64,000 nucleotides of DNA from Pseudanabaena biceps (GCA_013361095.1 JAATWA010000001.1:3813001-3877000), one strand, 5' to 3'; numbered from the stretch's first letter, positions 36,531-45,412 are shown. Made by a program: numbers and translations. Notes: generated by a model from the letters alone, not told the origin.

Positions 36531-37004
36531 ATGATATTTACTAGATTTTTAAGACAATTTGTAGTGATGGTCTTTATCAGTGGGTTGATTGTATTTGCAA
36601 ATATCAATCCTGCGATCGCGGAAAATCAGTCAGATCAAGGTATGCAAATTCTCCCTAATATTCAAACTAAAGCTAATAATGCAGTCAAGGAAAGTGCTTA
36701 TGACAGCAATCCTGAATATACGTCTAGTGATAACTCCCCTCAAGGGCTAAATGAAATCCAAGGGGCTTCTGATGCTAGCAAAATGAAGCGTACTATTAAT
36801 GAAAAAACTCCCCCTATCGTGAAGCAGGTAGAAAAAGCGATTACCAATACTGGGGATCAAATGAACTCATCTAAAGATAACACTTTAGACAAGGCTGGTG
36901 ATGCGACTAATTTTGTAAAGGACAATGTAGAAAAAGCTTTTGATTCTTTGACTGGAAAAGCTAAGGATACAGCTAAATCCATCAAGGATAAAGTCAAGTC
37001 TTAA
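36531..37004 (+). CDS. Secreted, LEA/CsbD-like hydrophilic protein
   Basis: 157 residues. Signal peptide about 1-31 (VVMVFISGLIVFANINPAIA), then a polar chain without cysteines. The C-terminal 60 residues have repeated lysine/aspartate helices (KDNVEKAFDSLTGKAKDTAK) like CsbD or LEA proteins, suggesting a protective role in the periplasm; that is inference. GAGGAAC before the ATG is a good ribosome binding site. Confidence 0.65.
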   Translation: MIFTRFLRQFVVMVFISGLIVFANINPAIAENQSDQGMQILPNIQTKANNAVKESAYDSNPEYTSSDNSPQGLNEIQGASDASKMKRTINEKTPPIVKQVEKAITNTGDQMNSSKDNTLDKAGDATNFVKDNVEKAFDSLTGKAKDTAKSIKDKVKS

Positions 37005-37010
37005 GCAAAC

Positions 37011-37140
37011 AGCAATTCTTATTGTAAAAATTGATTTTTTAAAAGCCAGTCTACATATGGCTTTCAAAAAACCAATTTTTGGGATTGCTGCACCTTAGGC
37101 GCAGCAATCCCAAAAATTGGTTTCACAATAAGAATTGTTG
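37011..37140. repeat. Composite element, second copy
   Basis: Outer inverted repeat CAATTCTTATTGT (37013-37025) / 37125-37137 encloses an AAAGCCA/TGGCTTT hairpin (37042-37064) and a perfect 23-bp hairpin (37069-37091/37101-37123). Same design as 509-638, with the two inner hairpins in swapped order. Confidence 0.75.
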
Positions 37141-37254
37141 AACTGAGTAAATCTCTAACCTGAAACTGTCTAAATGTCGAAGCCTTAGTTTGTTCTCTTA
37201 TGAGTGATTTACGACTGCTACTCTTATAGCTTTTTATATTTCCTAAAGCTTAGC

Positions 37255-37295
37255 AAAATCTTGAAAGATTTATTTTGTTAAGCTTTCAAGATTTT
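37255..37295. repeat. Hairpin AAAATCTTGAAAG
   Basis: Perfect 13-bp arms 37255-37267/37283-37295. It lies 50 bases before the next gene, so is upstream rather than terminal. Confidence 0.55.
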
Positions 37296-37344
37296 GTTAA
37301 AAATCAGTTAAAAATCGCGATTTATCAAATTTCAAGAAGGCTAT

Positions 37345-37809
37345 ATGTCTTGCCAACTTAATAAGTTAAATTTTTCAGGCATTGTTGGATTATTTATAAG
37401 TTTAGCTTTTGCTTCTTCTACATACGCTGAAACTTGTTATCTTCTTCCTGTCACTAGTACAAAAAATACGATTATTAAAAAAACCATTTTTCCTATTACT
37501 TCGGTACTAACGGGTGATAACTGGTATACCGATTTTATTGTTTCTAGCGATCGCTCTTTTAATAGCTATGAGGCAACTATTGTTTCAGAGCATACTGCTA
37601 ACTACAATGTCGAACTCAACTTAATGTATGGGGATCGCCCATTTGATCAATCCTATAAAAAAGATAATGTAACTATTGCTGTTGGTAAGCCATTAAGATT
37701 GTTAGGAATACCAAAATCAATACAAGATCCTTCGCAAATTAAAATTCTAGTTGGGGGAATTAATGCGATTGGTAATACCTATACTATTTTTGTAGAAGGT
37801 TGTATATAG
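37345..37809 (+). CDS. Secreted protein of unknown function
   Basis: 154 residues. Signal peptide about 1-29 (GIVGLFISLAFASSTYA). The mature part has two cysteines near its ends (TCYLLPV and VEGCI), possibly one disulphide, and a beta-rich character. No known family was recognised. AAGAAGG precedes the ATG. Confidence 0.55.
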   Translation: MSCQLNKLNFSGIVGLFISLAFASSTYAETCYLLPVTSTKNTIIKKTIFPITSVLTGDNWYTDFIVSSDRSFNSYEATIVSEHTANYNVELNLMYGDRPFDQSYKKDNVTIAVGKPLRLLGIPKSIQDPSQIKILVGGINAIGNTYTIFVEGCI

Positions 37810-38017
37810 ATATTTATGTTTTTGAGCTTGTAACGCTTTATTACTTAATCAATCAATTCAATTAAATCATTCACGAGATTAGACATTCTCCAATAATAAT
37901 TAGTTACATAGTGACTCTCAAACAAGGGAATCGCGAAATTCTTGCTTTGCTAACTAAAATGCAACAATTTTGTAATTTAAACTCCATATATATTCAATAA
38001 AAATTGAGAGGAATGAC

Positions 38018-38209
38018 ATGCCTAGACTTGTAGGAAAGAAAAACAATTCTGCTTTATATGGTGGGTTAGGTCTGCTTGTGATCGGTCTAGGCTGTGTGGC
38101 TTTGGAATACTTTGGAGTAGTTGATTTTATCCCTAATTTTGGTAAAGAAATTAAAACACAAGATGCTTCCATCAGTCAGCCCGTAAAGACTAATAGATCT
38201 AGCAATTAG
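38018..38209 (+). CDS. Small single-pass membrane protein
   Basis: 63 residues with one transmembrane helix (YGGLGLLVIGLGCVALEYFG, about 14-33) after a basic N-terminus MPRLVGKKNN, and a short polar tail. GAGAGGA before the ATG supports it as real. It is 38 bases upstream of the PRC-barrel gene and probably in the same transcript. Confidence 0.6.
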   Translation: MPRLVGKKNNSALYGGLGLLVIGLGCVALEYFGVVDFIPNFGKEIKTQDASISQPVKTNRSSN

Positions 38210-38247
38210 AATTGCCTTTTACTTACCAAATTCAGGAGAATATCGAG

Positions 38248-39654
38248 ATGCGTAATGGCAAAGGAATGATTGGGAAGCCTGTAGTCGCCTATGACTCTGG
38301 GGAAGAATTTCAGACAATTGTAGATTTGATTTTTGATCAAGAGAGCAATCAATTGCTCGGATTTCTGGTCGATGAGGGTGGTTGGTTTAGCAATGCCTTA
38401 GTGTTGCCTTTGACTAATATTCAAGCGATCGGTGCGGATGCAGTAATTGTCGCTTCTAAAGATGCGATCGATTCTGCTCAAGAATTTCCCACAATTCAAA
38501 GTATTTTGGAAAGAGATAATATCTTAAAAGGCACGCGAATCATGACCCTTGATGGGCGGGATTTGGGAACGATGGTAGATCTTTATTTTGATCCACTTAA
38601 TGGAGCGATTGAGGGCTATGAAGTTTCGGGTGGAATCTTTGCAGATGCATATTCTGGACGATCTTTTGTACCCGCGCCTGACACACTCAAAATTGGAGAA
38701 GACATCGCATTTGTACCATCAGAAACTGCTGACTTGATGCAAGAACAGGTCGGTGGTATCAGAGGTGCGATGCAAACTGCCAGTGGAAAAGTGCAAGAAA
38801 TGGCACAATTTACGGGTGAAAAAGCTCAGGAAGCGGGACAATTTGCAGGTGAGAAGTTTCAAGAAGCTGGGCAATTTGCTGGGACAAGCTTTACTAATGC
38901 CATTGTTAATCCAGAAGAACAGGAAGATTTTGTCTTAGGCAAAGTTTCTCTCAAAAACATCGAAACAAATGATGGCATTACCCTAATCCAAGAAGGACAG
39001 GTAGTAACTCAATCCCATATCTTTGCTGCTCGAAACCTAAATATCACCAACGAGCTTTACAAGGCGGTTGGTGGAAGTGCTACTGCTAAGTTAGGTGAAA
39101 AGCTCACTGGTGCAGTTACAGGCGTGGGCGCAAATATTGCGATCGAGCAAGCTCAAGGACGACGAGTCAACAAGATGATTTTTACGCCTGAAGGTTCGGT
39201 TGTCGCGGTCGAAGGACAAATCGTGACTCCCAAGGTAATTGAAAGAGCGAAAGAAAATCATCAAGAACACGCTCTGTTGGAGGCCGTCGGTTTAACTACT
39301 GGTGATGCATTGCGAGTTACTGGCTCCAATGTCGGACAGCAAGTAAAAGAAGGAGCTAAGGGACTATGGGATCAAGTCAAAGAGACTGCTAGCAATCTTC
39401 AAGATCACGGCTCTCACGCACTAGAAGATAGAAGAATTAATGGCGCTTTGGGTCGCCCTGTAACTCGGGTCATTCTCGATCGCAATGATGATGTGATTCT
39501 CAATGTGGGCGAATTGATCACACATCAGGCGATCGCTGTTTCCCGTGAAGCTGATGTCCTAGAGATTTTATTGGACTCAGTTTATACAGAGACTCCAACG
39601 CTATCTCTAGATGATTTACGCGCCCCTGACTCTGGAAAAGCGGCGCTAACTTAG
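38248..39654 (+). CDS. PRC-barrel domain protein with amphipathic repeats
   Basis: 468 residues. Two N-terminal PRC-barrel units (GKPVVAYDSGEEFQTIVDL; GTRIMTLDGRDLGTMVDL) are followed by a short run of amphipathic repeats (EKAQEAGQFAGEKFQEAGQF, about 185-215) and further PRC-like units (NGALGRPVTRVILDRNDDVI). PRC barrels bind partners in RNA processing and photosynthetic reaction centres; function here is unknown. ATG 38248 is chosen over TTG 38212 because CAGGAGA sits at the right distance. Confidence 0.8.
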   Translation: MRNGKGMIGKPVVAYDSGEEFQTIVDLIFDQESNQLLGFLVDEGGWFSNALVLPLTNIQAIGADAVIVASKDAIDSAQEFPTIQSILERDNILKGTRIMTLDGRDLGTMVDLYFDPLNGAIEGYEVSGGIFADAYSGRSFVPAPDTLKIGEDIAFVPSETADLMQEQVGGIRGAMQTASGKVQEMAQFTGEKAQEAGQFAGEKFQEAGQFAGTSFTNAIVNPEEQEDFVLGKVSLKNIETNDGITLIQEGQVVTQSHIFAARNLNITNELYKAVGGSATAKLGEKLTGAVTGVGANIAIEQAQGRRVNKMIFTPEGSVVAVEGQIVTPKVIERAKENHQEHALLEAVGLTTGDALRVTGSNVGQQVKEGAKGLWDQVKETASNLQDHGSHALEDRRINGALGRPVTRVILDRNDDVILNVGELITHQAIAVSREADVLEILLDSVYTETPTLSLDDLRAPDSGKAALT

Positions 39655-39702
39655 TAGTTTTTCTACTTAAAAAGAATAAGTAGTTAAGCGTAAGTAAACT
39701 TA

Positions 39703-39755
39703 AAACCAAGATTTTCGTGCCGTCCGCTACGCGGACGGCACGAAAATCTTGGTTT
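39703..39755. terminator. Armed hairpin, GTCCGC core, 25-bp perfect arms
   Basis: Arms 39703-39727/39731-39755, loop TAC, outer AAACCAAGATTTTCGTGCC. Confidence 0.75.
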
Positions 39756-39780
39756 GGTTTATGATTATGTTTAGCTACTT

Positions 39781-39836
39781 AAGCAAGAATTTTATTAAAA
39801 GTGTTGCAAAGCAGCACTTTAATAAAATTCTTGCTT
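39781..39836. repeat. Armed hairpin, GTGTTGC core
   Basis: 27/26-bp arms 39781-39807/39811-39836 with a one-base bulge; followed by the core-only palindrome GTGCAAAGCGCGGTAA at about 39846. Confidence 0.7.
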
Positions 39837-39929
39837 ATCCTTTTAGTGCAAAGCGCGGTAAGAGATAGAAAGTAGTGCCAAGCATTGCTTATTTAAAACC
39901 AACCAAAAATCATCAACAGGAAAAAATAA

Positions 39930-40415
39930 ATGAGTAGTTTAATTGCAGTGGGATTTAAAGATGAATTTACTGCTGACGCGGTAATTCTGGAACTCAAAAA
40001 GCTTCAGCGAGAGCATCTGCTCGAGCTAGAAGATGCGGCAGTCGTGATTAGAAACAAGGAAGGTAAAGTAAAAATCAAGCAGACTCAAGAACTTACTGCT
40101 AATGGAGCTTTAAGTGGAGGATTCTGGGGTCTGCTATTTGGTTTTATCTTTTTTAATCCTCTCTTGGGCTGGGCTGTCGGCGCATTGGCAGGAGCAGTTT
40201 CTGGAGCGTTGACTGATATCGGGATTGATGATAACTTCATTCGCGATGTTGGTAGTACGATTACTCCTGGTACATCTGCCATTTTTGTATTGGTAAGACA
40301 AGCCACTGCTGATAAAGTGCTGGAAGACCTCAGTAAATTTGAAGGTACAGTTCTCAAGACTTCTCTATCAAAAGATGATGAAGCGAAGTTGCAAGCAATT
40401 TTGACAAAAGCGTAA
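39930..40415 (+). CDS. DUF1269 membrane protein
   Basis: 161 residues. The pattern LIAVGFKDEFTADAVILELKKLQ, VVIRNKEGKVKIKQTQEL, then a glycine-rich hydrophobic hairpin (GGFWGLLFGFIFFNPLLGWA) and TSAIFVLVRQATADKVLEDL is the DUF1269 family. Members are small stress-associated membrane proteins of unknown mechanism. CAGGAA before the ATG is a good ribosome binding site. Confidence 0.85.
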   Translation: MSSLIAVGFKDEFTADAVILELKKLQREHLLELEDAAVVIRNKEGKVKIKQTQELTANGALSGGFWGLLFGFIFFNPLLGWAVGALAGAVSGALTDIGIDDNFIRDVGSTITPGTSAIFVLVRQATADKVLEDLSKFEGTVLKTSLSKDDEAKLQAILTKA

Positions 40416-40446
40416 TTTTACATAGCGAAGCTAGAGTTAGCTAGGC

Positions 40447-40501
40447 AAAACCTAAGAAGAGAGTTGCGGCGTGAAGTGCCGCAACTCTCTTCTTAGGTTT
40501 T
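40447..40501. terminator. Armed hairpin, GTTGCGGC core
   Basis: Perfect 24-bp arms 40447-40470/40478-40501 around GTGAAGT; outer AAAACCTAAGAAGA. Adjacent TATGTC as at 62481 and 50535. Confidence 0.75.
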
Positions 40502-40571
40502 ATGTCATAAACAAAACTTGCCTTCAGCTCATCTTCTATAGAAAGTGGGAATCAAAGAGCATCTAAAACTT

Positions 40572-42293
40572 ATGCACTATTTAATATTAGCTACAGATTA
40601 CGATGGAACCTTAGCGAAGGATGGAAAGGTATCAGAGGCAACCCTAGATGCCCTTAAGCGCTTACAAAAGTCAGGACGCAAGCTGATCTTGGTGACAGGC
40701 AGACAACTTGAAGATCTAATTGTCGTATTTCCTGAAACTAGCCTATTCGATTGTGTTGTGGCTGAAAATGGAGCTGTAGTCTACTTTCCTACAAATCATG
40801 CAGAACTACTACTCGGTAGCTTACCACCTGAGAACTTTATTAATGCTCTGCGATCGCGTAATATCACTCCATTGTCAGTTGGCAAAGTGATCGTGGCGAC
40901 ATGGGAACCCAACGAAACCGAGGTACTGACCACTATTAGAGAACTGGGGCTAGATCTACAGGTAATCTTTAACAAAGGTGCGGTAATGATCTTGCCAGCA
41001 GGCGTTAACAAAGCTTCGGGGCTAAGTGAAGCTCTCGATAAAATGGGGCTATCTGTCCGCAATACAGTAGCCGTGGGTGATGCCGAGAATGATCTTTCCT
41101 TCTTGAAATTATGTGAGTTTTCAGTCGCCGTTGCCAATGCCCTACCATCGGTCAGGAGTGAAGTAGATTGGGTAACGGAAGCAAGCCGAGGAGAAGGTGT
41201 AGTTGAATTAATTGAAAGAATATTAACTTTAGATCTGACCGAAGATCTGCGTGAATCCTCGATTTTGCCCGATCGCCATCGCATTGTATTGGGCAATCTC
41301 GACGGCGATCGCGAGGCATATATTCAACCGCTTAACCGCAACATTTTGCTGGCGGGAATCTCTGGCGGTGGTAAATCAACATTAGCTACAGGATTAATCG
41401 AGCGGTTTATTGACAAGAGCTATCAAGTTTGCATCATTGATCCCGAAGGAGACTATCAAAGTTTTGATAAAACCGTCATCTTGGGGAATGCTCAACAGAT
41501 TCCTACTTCTGCCGAAGTGCTAACAGCCCTAAGTAAGCCTGAGCAGAATCTAATCGTCAATTTAATGGGAGTGAAAATTGACGATCGCCCCCTATATCTT
41601 GCTCAATTATTACCCTCTCTCTTGGAAATGCGGGTGCGGACTGGACGACCACATTGGATCGTCATTGATGAAGTACATCATATGTTTCCCTCCTCTTGGG
41701 ACGCGACAGTAACTTTGCCGCAGTCTGTCAATGGCATTTTGATGGTGACAGTTCACCCTGAGAATGTGGCAACTTCTGCTTTATCCTTAATTGATACCCT
41801 AATTGTTGTGAAGTCACCGATGAAGACATTCACCGATTTTTGTAACACGATAGGACATCAGCTACCAAATGAGCCACTTCCCTCAGAACTGGCTTCAGGA
41901 TCGGCGGTTGCTTGGTTTATCAACACCGAAAAACAGCCATTTCAATTTAAAGTAGTCCTGCCTCTACAAGAACGTCAACGGCATATGCGAACCTATGCTG
42001 AAGGGAATTTGGGCAATGATCGCTGTTTCTTTTTTAGAGGTGAAGATGACAAATTAAATCTTAAAGCGCAGAATCTGATCATGTTCAACCAACTTGCCGC
42101 AGGAGTTGACGATCGCACTTGGCTACACCATTTGCATCTCCAAGATTACTCAAACTGGCTGCAAAACTCAATTAAAGATAAAGCCTTGGCGGCAGAAGTT
42201 AGTGAGATCGAAACTGATAAAGATCTCTCACCAACTGATAGTCGCGATCGCATAAAAACAGCGATCGAAAAACGCTACACTTTACCTGCCTAG
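40572..42293 (+). CDS. HAD phosphatase fused to a HerA/VirB4-like P-loop ATPase
   Basis: 573 residues in two parts. Residues about 1-225 form a Cof/SPP-type HAD hydrolase: TDYDGTL (D9, D11) and the motif IV VGDAENDLSFL. Residues about 245-500 form a second enzyme: Walker A GISGGGKS (262-269), IIDPEGDYQ, and Walker B WIVIDEVHH (D366, E367), the pattern of HerA/FtsK-type ATPases. A C-terminal helical tail follows. DPEGDY and the histidine-rich Walker B set suggest a HerA-like motor or a conformational switch. How phosphatase and ATPase cooperate is unknown. ATG 40572 is chosen over GTG 40545 because MHYLILATDYDG is the usual HAD start. Confidence 0.8.
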   Translation: MHYLILATDYDGTLAKDGKVSEATLDALKRLQKSGRKLILVTGRQLEDLIVVFPETSLFDCVVAENGAVVYFPTNHAELLLGSLPPENFINALRSRNITPLSVGKVIVATWEPNETEVLTTIRELGLDLQVIFNKGAVMILPAGVNKASGLSEALDKMGLSVRNTVAVGDAENDLSFLKLCEFSVAVANALPSVRSEVDWVTEASRGEGVVELIERILTLDLTEDLRESSILPDRHRIVLGNLDGDREAYIQPLNRNILLAGISGGGKSTLATGLIERFIDKSYQVCIIDPEGDYQSFDKTVILGNAQQIPTSAEVLTALSKPEQNLIVNLMGVKIDDRPLYLAQLLPSLLEMRVRTGRPHWIVIDEVHHMFPSSWDATVTLPQSVNGILMVTVHPENVATSALSLIDTLIVVKSPMKTFTDFCNTIGHQLPNEPLPSELASGSAVAWFINTEKQPFQFKVVLPLQERQRHMRTYAEGNLGNDRCFFFRGEDDKLNLKAQNLIMFNQLAAGVDDRTWLHHLHLQDYSNWLQNSIKDKALAAEVSEIETDKDLSPTDSRDRIKTAIEKRYTLPA

Positions 42294-42310
42294 ATACTCC
42301 TTTTCCACTT

Positions 42311-42458
42311 AGGACTTACGCAGAAATTGATTAAGCCCTCACCCCTAGCCCCTCTCCCGCAGGCGAGGGGAACAAGAAAAAGTTAGAATCCCCCAACCCC
42401 TTCTCCCGCGGGAGAAGGGGTTGGGGGATGAGGGGAGATTTCACTTCGCGTAAGTCCT
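42311..42458. mobile_element. MITE-like element with AGGACTTACGC terminal repeats
   Basis: Perfect 11-bp terminal inverted repeats 42311-42321/42448-42458. Inside lie CCCTCACCCCTAGCCCC and a perfect 20-bp palindrome (42388-42407/42410-42429, CCCCCAACCCCTTCTCCC). The AGGACTTACGC end is widespread in cyanobacterial genomes. No coding capacity; a target duplication was not evident. Confidence 0.7.
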
Positions 42459-42483
42459 ACCAATACAAGAATATGGGTTATAA

Positions 42484-42534
42484 AGTGAATGATTAGGGTT
42501 GCGCGGCTCCGCCGCGCAACCCTAATCATTCACT
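42484..42534. repeat. Armed hairpin, TGCGCGGC core, same arms as the one after crtW
   Basis: Perfect 24-bp arms 42484-42507/42511-42534, loop TCC. The arm GTGAATGATTAGGGTTGCG nearly equals that of the hairpin at 46663-46709. From 42535 to 42741 nothing else was recognised. Confidence 0.75.
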
Positions 42535-42741
42535 GGGAAGGAAGTAGCTAAACAAAAAGCAAGAAGCTTTCGCTACTCCCTTCAAAAGTGGCAAAAGCTT
42601 CTTGCTTTGAATGCTTGATACTTCTCAATCCTTAAGCCGCTATTAAGCTTATATGGATTCAATCAACTCATCCATGAAGTCAACCACAGCTATGTCAAAT
42701 TAAACAATATACAAATGTAATAGTTTATTAAGGAATAAATG

Positions 42742-43449
42742 ATGAAAATTTATCTTCTATCTAGTCTCACTCTATTGATGTTTAGCAACCTTGTGTCTGG
42801 AGTACTTGTATCTAACGTAGAAGCGAAAACAACTACTTCTAATTGTGGATGGGTAAAAGATTGCGCGATCGCAGTTAAGAAAAATAAAATTGAAAGTACT
42901 ATTCAATTACCACAAGGAAAAGCCTCAACAGTAGCAACTCTAACTCAGCATTCCCAAGGTAATGCAACTAGCCTCAAAGGATCCGCAAACTCCATTTCTC
43001 AGATCTTGCCTCCCACTGATAGCAACGGTAATCGTATATTTAGATCTACGCGATCGGGACCAAGCTATCTAGGAGTCGGAGCTAACTTCGGTTTAACTGG
43101 TGGAAGTGATTTAGGCGGAACTAGCTTGGCAATTATTAGCAAACTTGGATTAACTGAAGTTATCTCAGTCCGTCCTAGTGTGCTGATACTAAGAGATTTT
43201 GCAACTATTTTACTGCCTGTAACTTACGATCTTGCACCGCAACAATCTTTTGGAAATATGCAGTTCTCGCCCTATGTAGGTGGTGGACTGGCAATTAACA
43301 CTGGCTCTAATAGTAGCATTGGTCCCATACTTACCGCAGGGCTGGATATCCCTCTATTGTCTAGCTTTACCATCAATGTAGCGGCAAATTTAGCTTTTTT
43401 ACGTTCTACCGATCTAGGTATTTTGGTCGGGATTGGGTATAACTTTTAA
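42742..43449 (+). CDS. Outer-membrane beta-barrel-like protein
   Basis: 235 residues. A signal peptide (about 1-28, SGVLVSNVEA) and a linker of about 70 residues lead to a region of alternating hydrophobic strands: SYLGVGANFGLT, SLAIISKLGLT, ISVRPSVLILRD, PYVGGGLAINT, and a C-terminal LGILVGIGYNF ending in Phe, the usual outer-membrane barrel end. Family unknown. The second of two adjacent ATGs is preferred because AAGGA is 7 bases before it. Confidence 0.65.
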   Translation: MKIYLLSSLTLLMFSNLVSGVLVSNVEAKTTTSNCGWVKDCAIAVKKNKIESTIQLPQGKASTVATLTQHSQGNATSLKGSANSISQILPPTDSNGNRIFRSTRSGPSYLGVGANFGLTGGSDLGGTSLAIISKLGLTEVISVRPSVLILRDFATILLPVTYDLAPQQSFGNMQFSPYVGGGLAINTGSNSSIGPILTAGLDIPLLSSFTINVAANLAFLRSTDLGILVGIGYNF

Positions 43450-43469
43450 ATTTTTGCGAACATTGAAAT

Positions 43470-44564
43470 ATGACATCAGCTGCAATCTCTACAATATCAA
43501 TTAAAGCAATAGTAGATAACTTATTACCTATTGTCCAAACCTCTAGTTATGAAGTAGCCGAACAACAATTTGCTTGGCTGCTGACACTAGAAAATTTAGA
43601 CGAACAGGTAAAAGAACAACCTGATCTAATTAAAGATTTTGAAAAATTCCTCTCCTTAGCTTTAATTGAAGCCTATACAGAAAGCGTAAATTCCGAACAA
43701 GCAAACTGTTTTTTGCAGCGATCGCTATATAGGATCAATCGACTCAATTTGTTTTGGTACGACTCTTTACAGCTATACACAAATGAACAATCCACCTTTA
43801 TAAAAGAAGTCCGCGATCGCATTGAGTCAGTCTGGCAAGCATGGGAGTTGACTCAAATCGATGTTCAAAAGCGCTCACCCTCAGAAGTTATACAAGCTTT
43901 GCAAGAACGGGCTGATGTCGATTTAAATCCGCCGATATCTGCACCAAAGCGGTATCTGCGCGAGGACATGGACTTGATGGGATATCGCCTATTATTAGCG
44001 ATCGCTTCTTTAGATGGATTAGTCGAAGCTAGTCGTCTTTCAAGGATTTTGGGTGGTGCTAGTAACGAAATTCAGTCAACTTTGATGCGCGTATTACTCG
44101 AAGAATATGGCAACGGTCGGCTGTCGCGAAAGCATTCGACTTTCTTTGCTCAGATGATGGCGGAATTAGGGTTGAGAACTGAGCCAGAGTTTTATCTAGA
44201 TCTTGTGCCGTGGCAAGTTTTAGCAAGCATCAATCACAACTTTTTGCTAACCGAGCGTAAACGCCATTTTCTCCGCTACAACGGTGGACTGACCTATTTT
44301 GAGATAGCGGGACCAGCAATTTATACCGACTACTTGGAGGCAGCGAAACGAATGAGACTTTCAGAGGCAGCAATGGGCTATTGGGAGTTGCATATTCGGG
44401 AAGATGAACGTCATGGGCAATGGATGCTCACAGATGTGGCTCTACCTTTAGCGAATATGTATCCCGATCATGCTTGGGAATTAGTACTGGGCTATGACCA
44501 AGAAAAATTTATGGGCGATCGAGCAGCAGCGGCAGTCATGACGCTAATTCAAAATCTCAATTAA
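43470..44564 (+). CDS. Haem-oxygenase-like iron-containing redox enzyme family protein
   Basis: 364 residues. The second half has conserved features of the haem-oxygenase-like diiron family: LRVLLEEYGNG as LMRVLLEEYGNGR plus KHSTFF, YFEIAGPAIYTDYLEAAKR, and YWELHIREDERHGQWM, which together provide the Glu/Asp/His metal set. Members include diiron oxygenases with unusual substrates. The gene starts 20 bases after the barrel gene stop, probably one operon; a methyltransferase follows. Substrate unknown. Confidence 0.75.
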   Translation: MTSAAISTISIKAIVDNLLPIVQTSSYEVAEQQFAWLLTLENLDEQVKEQPDLIKDFEKFLSLALIEAYTESVNSEQANCFLQRSLYRINRLNLFWYDSLQLYTNEQSTFIKEVRDRIESVWQAWELTQIDVQKRSPSEVIQALQERADVDLNPPISAPKRYLREDMDLMGYRLLLAIASLDGLVEASRLSRILGGASNEIQSTLMRVLLEEYGNGRLSRKHSTFFAQMMAELGLRTEPEFYLDLVPWQVLASINHNFLLTERKRHFLRYNGGLTYFEIAGPAIYTDYLEAAKRMRLSEAAMGYWELHIREDERHGQWMLTDVALPLANMYPDHAWELVLGYDQEKFMGDRAAAAVMTLIQNLN

Positions 44565-44590
44565 ATGATGGGTAACGCCTTACTTTATAG

Positions 44591-44627
44591 AAAAGAATAG
44601 GCGGCGCGAAGCGCCGCCTATTCTTTT
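44591..44627. terminator. Hairpin, GGCGGCGC-GAA-GCGCCGCC
   Basis: Perfect 17-bp arms 44591-44607/44611-44627, outer AAAAGAATA. It is between the diiron-family gene and the methyltransferase. Confidence 0.7.
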
Positions 44628-44653
44628 ACAATACAAACTGGGAACTAAATTAC

Positions 44654-45412
44654 ATGAATAGAGCTTTATTGCGTTCTAAACCGATAGTTAAAACCCCTCC
44701 CTCAGACCATGTACCTCAAGAGATATTCTTCTGCCCTGAAGAATCCCTATTTTATTCTCAATGTCTCGAAAGAATGGTTCTGAATACCTGCGAGGATTGC
44801 AATTCTATTGTGGAATTTGGCGCAGGAGATGGCAGTCCCGTGATTAATAGCCTTCTCAAAAGTCAATTTAGTGGATTAATTCAGGGCTATGAGTTAAACT
44901 CCAAATCCTGTGAAGTGGCTCAATTTCGGATTGAACGCTATAAGCTTAGCGACAGGTATGTTGTGCATAACGCTTGTTTTTTTCAAAGAGATTGGCAATC
45001 CAAAGGCAATTATTTGATCTCTAATCCTCCTTATCTGCCAGCAATCAACAACGATCTTTATATGCCTGCTTTGCATGGTGGAACTGATGGATCATCGATA
45101 ACGAAACAACTTCTGGGTATAGGTTGTCAAAGTGCGATGTTGATGATTTCCACATATTCTGATCCCGTTGGCACAATTGAGTATGCGATCGCCCAAGGTT
45201 ATCAAGTGCAAGATTTTATGACTTCACCGATGAGTTTTGGGCGTTACAGTTCTGAACCCAAGGTAAGACAGAGAATAGCCGAATTGCGTAGGCATGGCAA
45301 AGCTTTCTATTCTTCAAACATCTATATTCTGGCGGGTGTTCTTTTCAAGAAAAGCCGCAAATTGAAAGCAGACTTGTCAACTGAGTTGATTAAGATCTTG
45401 ACCGCGTTATGA
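44654..45412 (+). CDS. SAM-dependent methyltransferase with NPPY motif
   Basis: 252 residues. The SAM-binding motif is FGAGDGSPV, acidic strand end GYELNSKS, and the catalytic NPPY (SNPPYLPAINND) as in PrmC/HemK-type and N6-adenine enzymes. The substrate could be a protein glutamine, a nucleic acid or a small molecule. No target-recognition domain is seen, so DNA modification is not favoured. It follows the diiron-family gene by 89 bases with a hairpin between. Confidence 0.75.
   Translation: MNRALLRSKPIVKTPPSDHVPQEIFFCPEESLFYSQCLERMVLNTCEDCNSIVEFGAGDGSPVINSLLKSQFSGLIQGYELNSKSCEVAQFRIERYKLSDRYVVHNACFFQRDWQSKGNYLISNPPYLPAINNDLYMPALHGGTDGSSITKQLLGIGCQSAMLMISTYSDPVGTIEYAIAQGYQVQDFMTSPMSFGRYSSEPKVRQRIAELRRHGKAFYSSNIYILAGVLFKKSRKLKADLSTELIKILTAL

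Noticed and set aside
42294..42741. Insertion sequence with transposase
   Set aside because: Terminal repeats are present at 42311-42458, but the interior is non-coding, so only a MITE-like element is supported.
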